This document shows positions 20,437 to 33,993 of a stretch of 64,000 nt of DNA, in pieces. Origin of the DNA: Aphelocoma coerulescens (lineage: Eukaryota > Chordata > Aves > Passeriformes > Corvidae); assembly GCF_041296385.1 (NCBI RefSeq), contig NW_027183981.1, positions 310,001 to 374,000 on the forward strand, read 5' to 3'. How positions within the stretch are numbered: position 1 is the first letter of the stretch; each line of letters starts with the position of its first letter. Made by a program: the position numbers and the translations under genes. The notes beneath the pieces were generated by a model, which had not been told where the DNA came from, did no database searches, and saw nothing but the letters and a program-made list of their open reading frames with translations.

Positions 20437-22704
20437 CGCCCCAATGCCAGAGCCGGACATATGCTGAGGGGGGGCTGGATCAGGCTTTATTGTCCAGCTG
20501 CATGCCAGGAGTGAGCACAAAATCTACCTGCATTCTCTGCAGCATGCCATCCTGGAGCAGAGCCATTGCCAAAGGAAGCCGTGAGCCCGTGCCAAGCCAG
20601 TGCCGGAGTGGGATCCTAGCAGCACCTGTGGAAGCCGGGAGAGAGGAGCCCACCTGGAGCAGGTTCGTGCAGGATTAATCATCCCGTGGCTTCCCACCAG
20701 GGTCCTGTTGCTTCCAAAAGGCCCCACAGTGTCACTGTGGCCCCTCGGTTCCACCAGGTTCCATAGCGTCACTGTGCTGCCCAGGGTTCCGTCAGCTTCG
20801 CCAGCATCCCCACGGTCTGCAGAGCTCCCCGAGCTTCTGTGGTGTCACAGTGGAGGCAGGGTTGCATCAGGTTCCATAGCATCAGCACGGTCTCCAGGGC
20901 TCCCAGAGGTTCTGTGGTGTCACAGTGGAGGCAGGGTTGCATCAGGTTCCATAGCATCACCACAGTCTCCAGGGCTCCCTGAGCTTCTGTGGTGTCACAG
21001 TGGAGGCAGGGTTGCATCAGGTTCCATAGCATCAGCACGGTCTCCAGGGCTCCCAGAGGTTCTGTGGTGTCACAGAGGAGGCAGGGTTGCATCAGGTTCC
21101 ATAGCATCACCACGGTCTCCAGGGCTCCAAGAGCTTCTGTGGTGTCACAGAGGAGGCAGGGTTGCATCAGGTTCAATAGCATCAGCACGGTCTCCAGGGC
21201 TCCCCTGAGCTTCTGTGGTGGTGTCACAGAGGAGCCAGGCTTCCTTGTAGTTCCCCAGCATCACAAAGGCTCTCCTGGGAGCCACGGGTCACAAAGCACC
21301 GTGGGCTCTGTGCAGCCCCGCTGTGTCACAATGGCCGCTGGCTTCCACGAGCCCCCGCAGTGTCCCAGTGGGCCCCGTGGCTTTAGGAGTGGGTGGCTGG
21401 GAGTTGGTGCCAGCGGCTGGGGGAGCAGCAGCAGGGACTGTGTGTGGACAGTGCCATGGCCACTTGTGTGGCCACTGGTGTCTCTGTGCCAGGCACAGCC
21501 GTGGTGTGTAACACCGGCTCTGGGTCCTTTGGCTGTGCAGGTGGCAGTCACGGCCTGGAGCAGGGCTGCTCCCGGGGGACAGCCTGGGGCAGGAGGCTGC
21601 TGGAGATTCATTCCCCACACTCCTTGTCATGAGGTGCTCAGAGTGATTGGAAAGGCTGTTGGCAGCAGGCAGTTCTCTGGGTTCAAGCTGTGGAGCTGTC
21701 AGCGGGAATGCAAAGGCCAAGCTGGTGAGCCTTTTGTCCTGGTGCCTTTAGTGTGTGAGCAGTCCCTGGTGCCGTTGTCTTTGGATCCTGAGTGTGGGAG
21801 AGGCAAGGCTTAGGATGGTGCGTAGAGCTGAGAAGGAAAGTGCCGAGAGCAGCGTGTGTGCTGCTGCTTTGAGGGGTGCAGTTGAAGTTGTAGGCAGCAA
21901 GAGCTTTCTCAGCTGGCCCTTTTGTGAGCTCTGCTTTTGCCAGATGACTTCCATCTTACCCTCTTACCATCTTAGCCTCTCATTTTTGCATATCCCAAAC
22001 CCCCTTCCAAACATCCAGCAGCTGCTTGTAAAGAAGAAGTCCTAGAACAAAAAGCCAGTGCTGCCTTTCATAGCCCCTTTGCTGTCTATGAAGTAGAGGA
22101 AAGAAGCTAGTGAGACGCACTTTCTTTCTCAACTCCATAGAGCGCATCCTTCTCTCAAGGTGGCAGAGTCCTTGGCGGAAGTGAAGCATCTGCAGCTGCA
22201 GTTCAGACTGAGAGATGTGCCAGGACAGGAAACATTTGCTGACCTTCCCTGTTCCCTGTGCAACATGATTCTCGCATCCCAGTCACTTTCATATACCTTC
22301 GGTATCCCTGAGTCCAAGCAGCTAAAGCTCACAGAGACAGAAGTGTCAGGAAGGAAAACGTTCCAAAAGCACCCCCTTCTCTTATCAGCATATAAATTGT
22401 GCACAACAGGCTGCGGCACCGAACCTTCCTTCTCAGATAGACATGCCATCACACTTTTCACTCTTGCAGCTCGGTTGAAAAGCTCCAGCAGCTGCTCCCG
22501 CAATAGCAAAAGGTTCTAGAAGTGAAAGCCAGTTTGGGGCTGCACCTTCTCCTTGCCGCATGTAAGCCACACCAAACTCCCTGATGCACTCTGTCCTCCC
22601 CTTCTCAAAGGAGTAGACGGTGGCATCAGGACACACCTGTGTCCCAGCAGCTGGGTGCCCAGCCGGGAGCAGGAGCAGGGCTGGGGCTGCTCCCAAAGTT
22701 GCCC
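20437..22704 (+). repeat. Macrosatellite unit 10 (2268 bp)
   Basis: Like unit 8: GTGCTGCCC (C at 20777), CACCACGG, CATATACC. It differs from unit 8 in ending GAGCAGG rather than GAGAAGG. Confidence 0.95.
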
Positions 22705-24980
22705 CGCCCCAATGCCAGAGCCGGACATATGCTGAGGGGGGGCTGGATCAGGCTTTATTGTCCAGCTGCATGCCAGGAGTGAGCACAAAATCTACCTGCA
22801 TTCTCTGCAGCATGCCATCCTGGAGCAGAGCCATTGCCAAAGGAAGCCGTGAGCCCGTGCCAAGCCAGTGCCGGAGTGGGATCCTAGCAGCACCTGTGGA
22901 AGCCGGGAGAGAGGAGCCCACCTGGAGCAGGTTCGTGCAGGATTAATCATCCCGTGGCTTCCCACCAGGGTCCTGTTGCTTCCAAAAGGCCCCACAGTGT
23001 CACTGTGGCCCCTCGGTTCCACCAGGTTCCATAGCGTCACTGTGGTGCCCAGGGTTCCGTCAGCTTCGCCAGCATCCCCACGGTCTGCAGAGCTCCCCGA
23101 GCTTCTGTGGTGTCACAGTGGAGGCAGGGTTGCATCAGGTTCCATAGCATCAGCACGGTCTCCAGGGCTCCCAGAGGTTCTGTGGTGTCACAGTGGAGGC
23201 AGGGTTGCATCAGGTTCCATAGCATCACCACAGTCTCCAGGGCTCCCTGAGCTTCTGTGGTGTCACAGTGGAGGCAGGGTTGCATCAGGTTCCATAGCAT
23301 CAGCACGGTCTCCAGGGCTCCCAGAGGTTCTGTGGTGTCACAGAGGAGGCAGGGTTGCATCAGGTTCCATAGCATCAGCACGGTCTCCAGGGCTCCAAGA
23401 GCTTCTGTGGTGTCACAGAGGAGGCAGGGTTGCATCAGGTTCAATAGCATCAGCACGGTCTCCAGGGCTCCCCTGAGCTTCTGTGGTGGTGTCACAGAGG
23501 AGCCAGGCTTCCTTGTAGTTCCCCAGCATCACAAAGGCTCTCCTGGGAGCCACGGGTCACAAAGCACCGTGGGCTCTGTGCAGCCCCGCTGTGTCACAAT
23601 GGCCGCTGGCTTCCACGAGCCCCCGCAGTGTCCCAGTGGGCCCCGTGGCTTTAGGAGTGGGTGGCTGGGAGTTGGTGCCAGCGGCTGGGGGAGCAGCAGC
23701 AGGGACTGTGTGTGGACAGTGCCATGGCCACTTGTGTGGCCACTGGTGTCTCTGTGCCAGGCACAGCCGTGGTGTGTAACACCGGCTCTGGGTCCTTTGG
23801 CTGTGCAGGTGGCAGTCACGGCCTGGAGCAGGGCTGCTCCCGGGGGACAGCCTGGGGCAGGAGGCTGCTGGAGATTCATTCCCCACACGCTGCAGCTCCT
23901 TGTCATGAGGTGCTCAGAGTGATTGGAAAGGCTGTTGCCAGCGTGCAGTTCTCTGGGTTCAAGCTGTGGAGCTGTCAGCGGGAATGCAAAGGCCAAGCTG
24001 GTGAGCCTTTTGTCCTGGTGCCTTTAGTGTGTGAGCAGTCCCTGGTGCCGTTGTCTTTGGATCCTGAGTGTGGGAGAGGCAAGGCTTAGGATGGTGCGTA
24101 GAGCTGAGAAGGAAAGTGCCGAGAGCAGCGTGTGTGCTGCTGCTTTGAGGGGTGCAGTTGAAGTTGTAGGCAGCAAGAGCTTTCTCAGCTGGCCCTTTTG
24201 TGAGCTCTGCTTTTGCCAGATGACTTCCATCTTACCCTCTTACCATCTTAGCCTCTCATTTTTGCATATCCCAAACCCCCTTCCAAACATCCAGCAGCTG
24301 CTTGTAAAGAAGAAGTCCTAGAACAAAAAGCCAGTGCTGCCTTTCATAGCCCCTTTGCTGTCTATGAAGTAGAGGAAAGAAGCTAGTGAGACGCACTTTC
24401 TTTCTCAACTCCATAGAGCGCATCCTTCTCTCAAGGTGGCAGAGTCCTTGGCGGAAGTGAAGCATCTGCAGCTGCAGTTCAGACTGAGAGATGTGCCAGG
24501 ACAGGAAACATTTGCTGACCTTCCCTGTTCCCTGTGCAACATGATTCTCGCATCCCAGTCACTTTCATATACCTTCGGTATCCCTGAGTCCAAGCAGCTA
24601 AAGCTCACAGAGACAGAAGTGTCAGGAAGGAAAACGTTCCAAAAGCACCCCCTTCTCTTATCAGCATATAAATTGTGCACAACAGGCTGCGGCACCGAAC
24701 CTTCCTTCTCAGATAGACATGCCATCACACTTTTCACTCTTGCAGCTCGGTTGAAAAGCTCCAGCAGCTGCTCCCGCAATAGCAAAAGGTTCTAGAAGTG
24801 AAAGCCAGTTTGGGGCTGCACCTTCTCCTTGCCGCATGTAAGCCACACCAAACTCCCTGATGCACTCTGTCCTCCCCTTCTCAAAGGAGTAGACGGTGGC
24901 ATCAGGACACACCTGTGTCCCAGCAGCTGGGTGCCCAGCCGGGAGAAGGAGCAGGGCTGGGGCTGCTCCCAAAGTTGCCC
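22705..24980 (+). repeat. Macrosatellite unit 11 (2276 bp, 8-bp insertion type)
   Basis: The 8-bp insertion lies at 23889-23896. It is the only insertion-bearing unit that has CATATACC (near 24567), so the insertion haplotype is joined here to the unit 8/10 type of 3' end. Confidence 0.95.
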
Positions 24981-27256
24981 CGCCCCAATGCCAGAGCCGG
25001 ACATATGCTGAGGGGGGGCTGGATCAGGCTTTATTGTCCAGCTGCATGCCAGGAGTGAGCACAAAATCTACCTGCATTCTCTGCAGCATGCCATCCTGGA
25101 GCAGAGCCATTGCCAAAGGAAGCCGTGAGCCCGTGCCAAGCCAGTGCCGGAGTGGGATCCTAGCAGCACCTGTGGAAGCCGGGAGAGAGGAGCCCACCTG
25201 GAGCAGGTTCGTGCAGGATTAATCATCCCGTGGCTTCCCACCAGGGTCCTGTTGCTTCCAAAAGGCCCCACAGTGTCACTGTGGCCCCTCGGTTCCACCA
25301 GGTTCCATAGCGTCACTGTGGTGCCCAGGGTTCCGTCAGCTTCGCCAGCATCCCCACGGTCTGCAGAGCTCCCCGAGCTTCTGTGGTGTCACAGTGGAGG
25401 CAGGGTTGCATCAGGTTCCATAGCATCAGCACGGTCTCCAGGGCTCCCAGAGGTTCTGTGGTGTCACAGTGGAGGCAGGGTTGCATCAGGTTCCATAGCA
25501 TCACCACAGTCTCCAGGGCTCCCTGAGCTTCTGTGGTGTCACAGTGGAGGCAGGGTTGCATCAGGTTCCATAGCATCAGCACGGTCTCCAGGGCTCCCAG
25601 AGGTTCTGTGGTGTCACAGAGGAGGCAGGGTTGCATCAGGTTCCATAGCATCAGCACGGTCTCCAGGGCTCCAAGAGCTTCTGTGGTGTCACAGAGGAGG
25701 CAGGGTTGCATCAGGTTCAATAGCATCAGCACGGTCTCCAGGGCTCCCCTGAGCTTCTGTGGTGGTGTCACAGAGGAGCCAGGCTTCCTTGTAGTTCCCC
25801 AGCATCACAAAGGCTCTCCTGGGAGCCACGGGTCACAAAGCACCGTGGGCTCTGTGCAGCCCCGCTGTGTCACAATGGCCGCTGGCTTCCACGAGCCCCC
25901 GCAGTGTCCCAGTGGGCCCCGTGGCTTTAGGAGTGGGTGGCTGGGAGTTGGTGCCAGCGGCTGGGGGAGCAGCAGCAGGGACTGTGTGTGGACAGTGCCA
26001 TGGCCACTTGTGTGGCCACTGGTGTCTCTGTGCCAGGCACAGCCGTGGTGTGTAACACCGGCTCTGGGTCCTTTGGCTGTGCAGGTGGCAGTCACGGCCT
26101 GGAGCAGGGCTGCTCCCGGGGGACAGCCTGGGGCAGGAGGCTGCTGGAGATTCATTCCCCACACGCTGCAGCTCCTTGTCATGAGGTGCTCAGAGTGATT
26201 GGAAAGGCTGTTGCCAGCGTGCAGTTCTCTGGGTTCAAGCTGTGGAGCTGTCAGCGGGAATGCAAAGGCCAAGCTGGTGAGCCTTTTGTCCTGGTGCCTT
26301 TAGTGTGTGAGCAGTCCCTGGTGCCGTTGTCTTTGGATCCTGAGTGTGGGAGAGGCAAGGCTTAGGATGGTGCGTAGAGCTGAGAAGGAAAGTGCCGAGA
26401 GCAGCGTGTGTGCTGCTGCTTTGAGGGGTGCAGTTGAAGTTGTAGGCAGCAAGAGCTTTCTCAGCTGGCCCTTTTGTGAGCTCTGCTTTTGCCAGATGAC
26501 TTCCATCTTACCCTCTTACCATCTTAGCCTCTCATTTTTGCATATCCCAAACCCCCTTCCAAACATCCAGCAGCTGCTTGTAAAGAAGAAGTCCTAGAAC
26601 AAAAAGCCAGTGCTGCCTTTCATAGCCCCTTTGCTGTCTATGAAGTAGAGGAAAGAAGCTAGTGAGACGCACTTTCTTTCTCAACTCCATAGAGCGCATC
26701 CTTCTCTCAAGGTGGCAGAGTCCTTGGCGGAAGTGAAGCATCTGCAGCTGCAGTTCAGACTGAGAGATGTGCCAGGACAGGAAACATTTGCTGACCTTCC
26801 CTGTTCCCTGTGCAACATGATTCTCGCATCCCAGTCACTTTCACACACCTTCGGTATCCCTGAGTCCAAGCAGCTAAAGCTCACAGAGACAGAAGTGTCA
26901 GGAAGGAAAACGTTCCAAAAGCACCCCCTTCTCTTATCAGCATATAAATTGTGCACAACAGGCTGCGGCACCGAACCTTCCTTCTCAGATAGACATGCCA
27001 TCACACTTTTCACTCTTGCAGCTCGGTTGAAAAGCTCCAGCAGCTGCTCCCGCAATAGCAAAAGGTTCTAGAAGTGAAAGCCAGTTTGGGGCTGCACCTT
27101 CTCCTTGCCGCATGTAAGCCACACCAAACTCCCTGATGCACTCTGTCCTCCCCTTCTCAAAGGAGTAGACGGTGGCATCAGGACACACCTGTGTCCCAGC
27201 AGCTGGGTGCCCAGCCGGGAGAAGGAGCAGGGCTGGGGCTGCTCCCAAAGTTGCCC
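24981..27256 (+). repeat. Macrosatellite unit 12 (2276 bp, 8-bp insertion type)
   Basis: The 8-bp insertion lies at 26165-26172, with CACACACC and GAGAAGG. It is the counterpart of unit 3, differing at CTCTGGGT and at GGAGCCAGGC. Confidence 0.95.
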
Positions 27257-29528
27257 CGCCCCAATGCCAGAGCCGGACATATGCTGAGGGGGGGCTGGAT
27301 CAGGCTTTATTGTCCAGCTGCATGCCAGGAGTGAGCACAAAATCTACCTGCATTCTCTGCAGCATGCCATCCTGGAGCAGAGCCATTGCCAAAGGAAGCC
27401 GTGAGCCCGTGCCAAGCCAGTGCCGGAGTGGGATCCTAGCAGCACCTGTGGAAGCCGGGAGAGAGGAGCCCACCTGGAGCAGGTTCGTGCAGGATTAATC
27501 ATCCCGTGGCTTCCCACCAGGGTCCTGTTGCTTCCAAAAGGCCCCACAGTGTCACTGTGGCCCCTCGGTTCCACCAGGTTCCATAGCGTCACTGTGGTGC
27601 CCAGGGTTCCGTCAGCTTCGCCAGCATCCCCACGGTCTGCAGAGCTCCCCGAGCTTCTGTGGTGTCACAGTGGAGGCAGGGTTGCATCAGGTTCCATAGC
27701 ATCAGCACGGTCTCCAGGGCTCCCAGAGGTTCTGTGGTGTCACAGTGGAGGCAGGGTTGCATCAGGTTCCATAGCATCACCACAGTCTCCAGGGCTCCCT
27801 GAGCTTCTGTGGTGTCACAGAGGAGGCAGGGTTGCATCAGGTTCCATAGCATCAGCACGGTCTCCAGGGCTCCCAGAGGTTCTGTGGTGTCACAGAGGAG
27901 GCAGGGTTGCATCAGGTTCCATAGCATCACCACGGTCTCCAGGGCTCCCCTGAGCTTCTGTGGTGGTGTCACAGAGGAGGCAGGGTTGCATCAGGTTCCA
28001 TAGCATCAGCACGGTCTCCAGGACTCCCCTGAGCTTCTGTGGTGGTGTCACAGAGGAGCCAGGCTTCCTTGTAGTTCCCCAGCATCACAAAGGCTCTCCT
28101 GGGAGCCACGGGTCACAAAGCACCGTGGGCTCTGTGCAGCCCCGCTGTGTCACAATGGCCGCTGGCTTCCACGAGCCCCCGCAGTGTCCCAGTGGGCCCC
28201 GTGGCTTTAGGAGTGGGTGGCTGGGAGTTGGTGCCAGCGGCTGGGGGAGCAGCAGCAGGGACTGTGTGTGGACAGTGCCATGGCCACTTGTGTGGCCACT
28301 GGTGTCTCTGTGCCAGGCACAGCCGTGGTGTGTAACACCGGCTCCGGGTCCTTTGGCTGTGCAGGTGGCAGTCACGGCCTGGAGCAGGGCTGCTCCCGGG
28401 GGACAGCCTGGGGCAGGAGGCTGCTGGAGATTCATTCCCCACACTCCTTGTCATGAGGTGCTCAGAGTGATTGGAAAGGCTGTTGGCAGCAGGCAGTTCT
28501 CTGGGTTCAAGCTGTGGAGCTGTCAGCGGGAATGCAAAGGCCAAGCTGGTGAGCCTTTTGTCCTGGTGCCTTTAGTGTGTGAGCAGTCCCTGGTGCCGTT
28601 GTCTTTGGATCCTGAGTGTGGGAGAGGCAAGGCTTAGGATGGTGCGTAGAGCTGAGAAGGAAAGTGCCGAGAGCAGCATGTGTGCTGCTGCTTTGAGGGG
28701 TGCAGTTGAAGTTGTAGGCAGCAAGAGCTTTCTCAGCTGGCCCTTTTGTGAGCTCTGCTTTTGCCAGATGACTTCCATCTTACCCTCTTACCATCTTAGC
28801 CTCTCATTTTTGCATATCCCAAACCCCCTTCCAAACATCCAGCAGATGCTTGTAAAGAAGAAGTCCTAGAACAAAAAGCCAGTGCTGCCTTTCATAGCCC
28901 CTTTGCTGTCTATGAAGTAGAGGAAAGAAGCTAGTGAGACGCACTTTCTTTCTCAACTCCATAGAGCGCATCCTTCTCTCAAGGTGGCAGAGTCCTTGGC
29001 GGAAGTGAAGCATCTGCAGCTGCAGTTCAGACTGAGAGATGTGCCAGGACAGGAAACATTTGCTGACCTTCCCTGTTCCCTGTGCAACATGATTCTCGCA
29101 TCCCAGTCACTTTCACACACCTTCGGTACCCCTGAGTCCAAGCAGCTAAAGCTCACAGAGACAGAAGTGTCAGGAAGGAAAACGTTCCAAAAGCACCCCC
29201 TTCTCTTATCAGCATATAAATTGTGCACAACAGGCTGCGGCACCGAACCTTCCTTCTCAGATAGACATGCCATCACACTTTTCACTCTTGCAGCTCGGTT
29301 GAAAAGCTCCAGCAGCTGCTCCCGCAATAGCAAAAGGTTCTAGAAGTGAAAGCCAGTTTGGGGCTGCACCTTCTCCTTGCCGCATGTAAGCCACACCAAA
29401 CTCCCTGATGCACTCTGTCCTCCCCTTCTCAAAGGAGTAGACGGTGGCATCAGGACACACCTGTGTCCCAGCAGCTGGGTGCCCAGCCGGGAGCAGGAGC
29501 AGGGCTGGGGCTGCTCCCAAAGTTGCCC
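27257..29528 (+). repeat. Macrosatellite unit 13 (2272 bp, long-minisatellite type)
   Basis: Counterpart of unit 4: it has the 380-bp minisatellite core and shares AGCATGTG, CAGCAGATGC and GGTACCCC only with that unit. It lacks unit 4's two private changes. Confidence 0.95.
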
Positions 29529-31800
29529 CGCCCCAATGCCAGAGCCGGACATATGCTGAGGGGGGGCTGGATCAGGCTTTATTGTCCAGCTGCATGCCAG
29601 GAGTGAGCACAAAATCTACCTGCATTCTCTGCAGCATGCCATCCTGGAGCAGAGCCATTGCCAAAGGAAGCCGTGAGCCCGTGCCAAGCCAGTGCCGGAG
29701 TGGGATCCTAGCAGCACCTGTGGAAGCCGGGAGAGAGGAGCCCACCTGGAGCAGGTTCGTGCAGGATTAATCATCCCGTGGCTTCCCACCAGGGTCCTGT
29801 TGCTTCCAAAAGGCCCCACAGTGTCACTGTGGCCCCTCGGTTCCACCAGGTTCCATAGCGTCACTGTGGTGCCCAGGGTTCCGTCAGCTTCGCCAGCATC
29901 CCCACGGTCTGCAGAGCTCCCCGAGCTTCTGTGGTGTCACAGTGGAGGCAGGGTTGCATCAGGTTCCATAGCATCAGCACGGTCTCCAGGGCTCCCAGAG
30001 GTTCTGTGGTGTCACAGTGGAGGCAGGGTTGCATCAGGTTCCATAGCATCACCACAGTCTCCAGGGCTCCCTGAGCTTCTGTGGTGTCACAGAGGAGGCA
30101 GGGTTGCATCAGGTTCCATAGCATCAGCACGGTCTCCAGGGCTCCCAGAGGTTCTGTGGTGTCACAGAGGAGGCAGGGTTGCATCAGGTTCCATAGCATC
30201 ACCACGGTCTCCAGGGCTCCCCTGAGCTTCTGTGGTGGTGTCACAGAGGAGGCAGGGTTGCATCAGGTTCCATAGCATCAGCACGGTCTCCAGGACTCCC
30301 CTGAGCTTCTGTGGTGGTGTCACAGAGGAGCCAGGCTTCCTTGTAGTTCTCCAGCATCACAAAGGCTCTCCTGGGAGCCACGGGTCACAAAGCACCGTGG
30401 GCTCTGTGCAGCCCCGCTGTGTCACAATGGCCGCTGGCTTCCACGAGCCCCCGCAGTGTCCCAGTGGGCCCCGTGGCTTTAGGAGTGGGTGGCTGGGAGT
30501 TGGTGCCAGCGGCTGGGGGAGCAGCAGCAGGGACTGTGTGTGGACAGTGCCATGGCCACTTGTGTGGCCACTGGTGTCTCTGTGCCAGGCACAGCCGTGG
30601 TGTGTAACACCGGCTCCGGGTCCTTTGGCTGTGCAGGTGGCAGTCACGGCCTGGAGCAGGGCTGCTCCCGGGGGACAGCCTGGGGCAGGAGGCTGCTGGA
30701 GATTCATTCCCCACACTCCTTGTCATGAGGTGCTCAGAGTGATTGGAAAGGCTGTTGGCAGCAGGCAGTTCTCTGGGTTCAAGCTGTGGAGCTGTCAGCG
30801 GGAATGCAAAGGCCAAGCTGGTGAGCCTTTTGTCCTGGTGCCTTTAGTGTGTGAGCAGTCCCTGGTGCCGTTGTCTTTGGATCCTGAGTGTGGGAGAGGC
30901 AAGGCTTAGGATGGTGCGTAGAGCTGAGAAGGAAAGTGCCGAGAGCAGCGTGTGTGCTGCTGCTTTGAGGGGTGCAGTTGAAGTTGTAGGCAGCAAGAGC
31001 TTTCTCAGCTGGCCCTTTTGTGAGCTCTGCTTTTGCCAGATGACTTCCATCTTACCTTCTTACCATCTTAGCCTCTCATTTTTGCATATCCCAAACCCCC
31101 TTCCAAACATCCAGCAGCTGCTTGTAAAGAAGAAGTCCTAGAACAAAAAGCCAGTGCTGCCTTTCATAGCCCCTTTGCTGTCTATGAAGTAGAGGAAAGA
31201 AGCTAGTGAGACGCACTTTCTTTCTCAACTCCATAGAGCGCATCCTTCTCTCAAGGTGGCAGAGTCCTTGGCGGAAGTGAAGCATCTGCAGCTGCAGTTC
31301 AGACTGAGAGATGTGCCAGGACAGGAAACATTTGCTGACCTTCCCTGTTCCCTGTGCAACATGATTCTCGCATCCCAGTCACTTTCACATACCTTCGGTA
31401 TCCCTGAGTCCAAGCAGCTAAAGCTCACAGAGACAGAAGTGTCAGGAAGGAAAACGTTCCAAAAGCACCCCCTTCTCTTATCAGCATATAAATTGTGCAC
31501 AACAGGCTGCGGCACCGAACCTTCCTTCTCAGATAGACATGCCATCACACTTTTCACTCTTGCAGCTCGGTTGAAAAGCTCCAGCAGCTGCTCCCGCAAT
31601 AGCAAAAGGTTCTAGAAGTGAAAGCCAGTTTGGGGCTGCACCTTCTCCTTGCCGCATGTAAGCCACACCAAACTCCCTGATGCACTCTGTCCTCCCCTTC
31701 TCAAAGGAGTAGACGGTGGCATCAGGACACACCTGTGTCCCAGCAGCTGGGTGCCCAGCCGGGAGCAGGAGCAGGGCTGGGGCTGCTCCCAAAGTTGCCC
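29529..31800 (+). repeat. Macrosatellite unit 14 (2272 bp, long-minisatellite type)
   Basis: Counterpart of unit 5, with the 380-bp minisatellite core and GTTCTCCAGCATC. It differs from unit 5 only at that unit's private AAAGGTC site among those compared. Confidence 0.95.
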
Positions 31801-33993
31801 CGCCCCAATGCCAGAGCCGGACATATGCTGAGGGGGGGCTGGATCAGGCTTTATTGTCCAGCTGCATGCCAGGAGTGAGCACAAAATCTACCTGCATTCT
31901 CTGCAGCATGCCATCCTGGAGCAGAGCCATTGCCAAAGGAAGCCGTGAGCCCGTGCCAAGCCAGTGCCGGAGTGGGATCCTAGCAGCACCTGTGGAAGCC
32001 GGGAGAGAGGAGCCCACCTGGAGCAGGTTCGTGCAGGATTAATCATCCCGTGGCTTCCCACCAGGGTCCTGTTGCTTCCAAAAGGCCCCACAGTGTCACT
32101 GTGGCCCCTCGGTTCCACCAGGTTCCATAGCGTCACTGTGGTGCCCAGGGTTCCGTCAGCTTCGCCAGCATCCCCACGGTCTGCAGAGCTCCCCGAGCTT
32201 CTGTGGTGTCACAGTGGAGGCAGGGTTGCATCAGGTTCCATAGCATCAGCACGGTCTCCAGGGCTCCCAGATGTTCTGTGGTGTCACAGTGGAGGCAGGG
32301 TTGCATCAGGTTCCATAGCATCACCACAGTCTCCAGGGCTCCCTGAGCTTCTGTGGTGTCACAGTGGAGGCAGGGTTGCATCAGGTTCCATAGCATCAGC
32401 ACGGTCTCCAGGGCTCCCAGAGGTTCTGTGGTGTCACAGAGGAGGCAGGGTTGCATCAGGTTCAATAGCATCAGCACGGTCTCCAGGGCTCCCCTGAGCT
32501 TCTGTGGTGGTGTCACAGAGGAGCCAGGCTTCCTTGTAGTTCCCCAGCATCACAAAGGCTCTCCTGGGAGCCACGGGTCACAAAGCACCGTGGGCTCTGT
32601 GCAGCCCCGCTGTGTCACAATGGCCGCTGGCTTCCACGAGCCCCCGCAGTGTCCCAGTGGGCCCCGTGGCTTTAGGAGTGGGTGGCTGGGAGTTGGTGCC
32701 AGCGGCTGGGGGAGCAGCAGCAGGGACTGTGTGTGGACAGTGCCATGGCCACTTGTGTGGCCACTGGTGTCTCTGTGCCAGGCACAGCCGTGGTGTGTAA
32801 CACCGGCTCTGGGTCCTTTGGCTGTGCAGGTGGCAGTCACGGCCTGGAGCAGGGCTGCTCCCGGGGGACAGCCTGGGGCAGGAGGCTGCTGGAGATTCAT
32901 TCCCCACACTCCTTGTCATGAGGTGCTCAGAGTGATTGGAAAGGCTGTTGGCAGCAGGCAGTTCTCTGGGTTCAAGCTGTGGAGCTGTCAGCGGGAATGC
33001 AAAGGCCAAGCTGGTGAGCCTTTTGTCCTGGTGCCTTTAGTGTGTGAGCAGTCCCTGGTGCCGTTGTCTTTGGATCCTGAGTGTGGGAGAGGCAAGGCTT
33101 AGGATGGTGCGTAGAGCTGAGAAGGAAAGTGCCGAGAGCAGCGTGTGTGCTGCTGCTTTGAGGGGTGCAGTTGAAGTTGTAGGCAGCAAGAGCTTTCTCA
33201 GCTGGCCCTTTTGTGAGCTCTGCTTTTGCCAGATGACTTCCATCTTACCCTCTTACCATCTTAGCCTCTCATTTTTGCATATCCCAAACCCCCTTCCAAA
33301 CATCCAGCAGCTGCTTGTAAAGAAGAAGTCCTAGAACAAAAAGCCAGTGCTGCCTTTCATAGCCCCTTTGCTGTCTATGAAGTAGAGGAAAGAAGCTAGT
33401 GAGACGCACTTTCTTTCTCAACTCCATAGAGCGCATCCTTCTCTCAAGGTGGCAGAGTCCTTGGCGGAAGTGAAGCATCTGCAGCTGCAGTTCAGACTGA
33501 GAGATGTGCCAGGACAGGAAACATTTGCTGACCTTCCCTGTTCCCTGTGCAACATGATTCTCGCATCCCAGTCACTTTCACATACCTTCGGTATCCCTGA
33601 GTCCAAGCAGCTAAAGCTCACAGAGACAGAAGTGTCAGGAAGGAAAACGTTCCAAAAGCACCCCCTTCTCTTATCAGCATATAAATTGTGCACAACAGGC
33701 TGCGGCACCGAACCTTCCTTCTCAGATAGACATGCCATCACACTTTTCACTCTTGCAGCTCGGTTGAAAAGCTCCAGCAGCTGCTCCCGCAATAGCAAAA
33801 GGTTCTAGAAGTGAAAGCCAGTTTGGGGCTGCACCTTCTCCTTGCCGCATGTAAGCCACACCAAACTCCCTGATGCACTCTGTCCTCCCCTTCTCAAAGG
33901 AGTAGACGGTGGCATCAGGACACACCTGTGTCCCAGCAGCTGGGTGCCCAGCCGGGAGCAGGAGCAGGGCTGGGGCTGCTCCCAAAGTTGCCC
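31801..33993 (+). repeat. Macrosatellite unit 15 (2193 bp, one 75-bp copy lost)
   Basis: Shares CAGATGTTC with unit 6, so it is that unit's counterpart. The minisatellite core (32197-32497) has four copies rather than five. The first part of copy 4 runs directly into the GTTCAATAGC end of copy 5, so exactly one 75-bp period was lost by a copy 4/copy 5 fusion. Confidence 0.95.
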
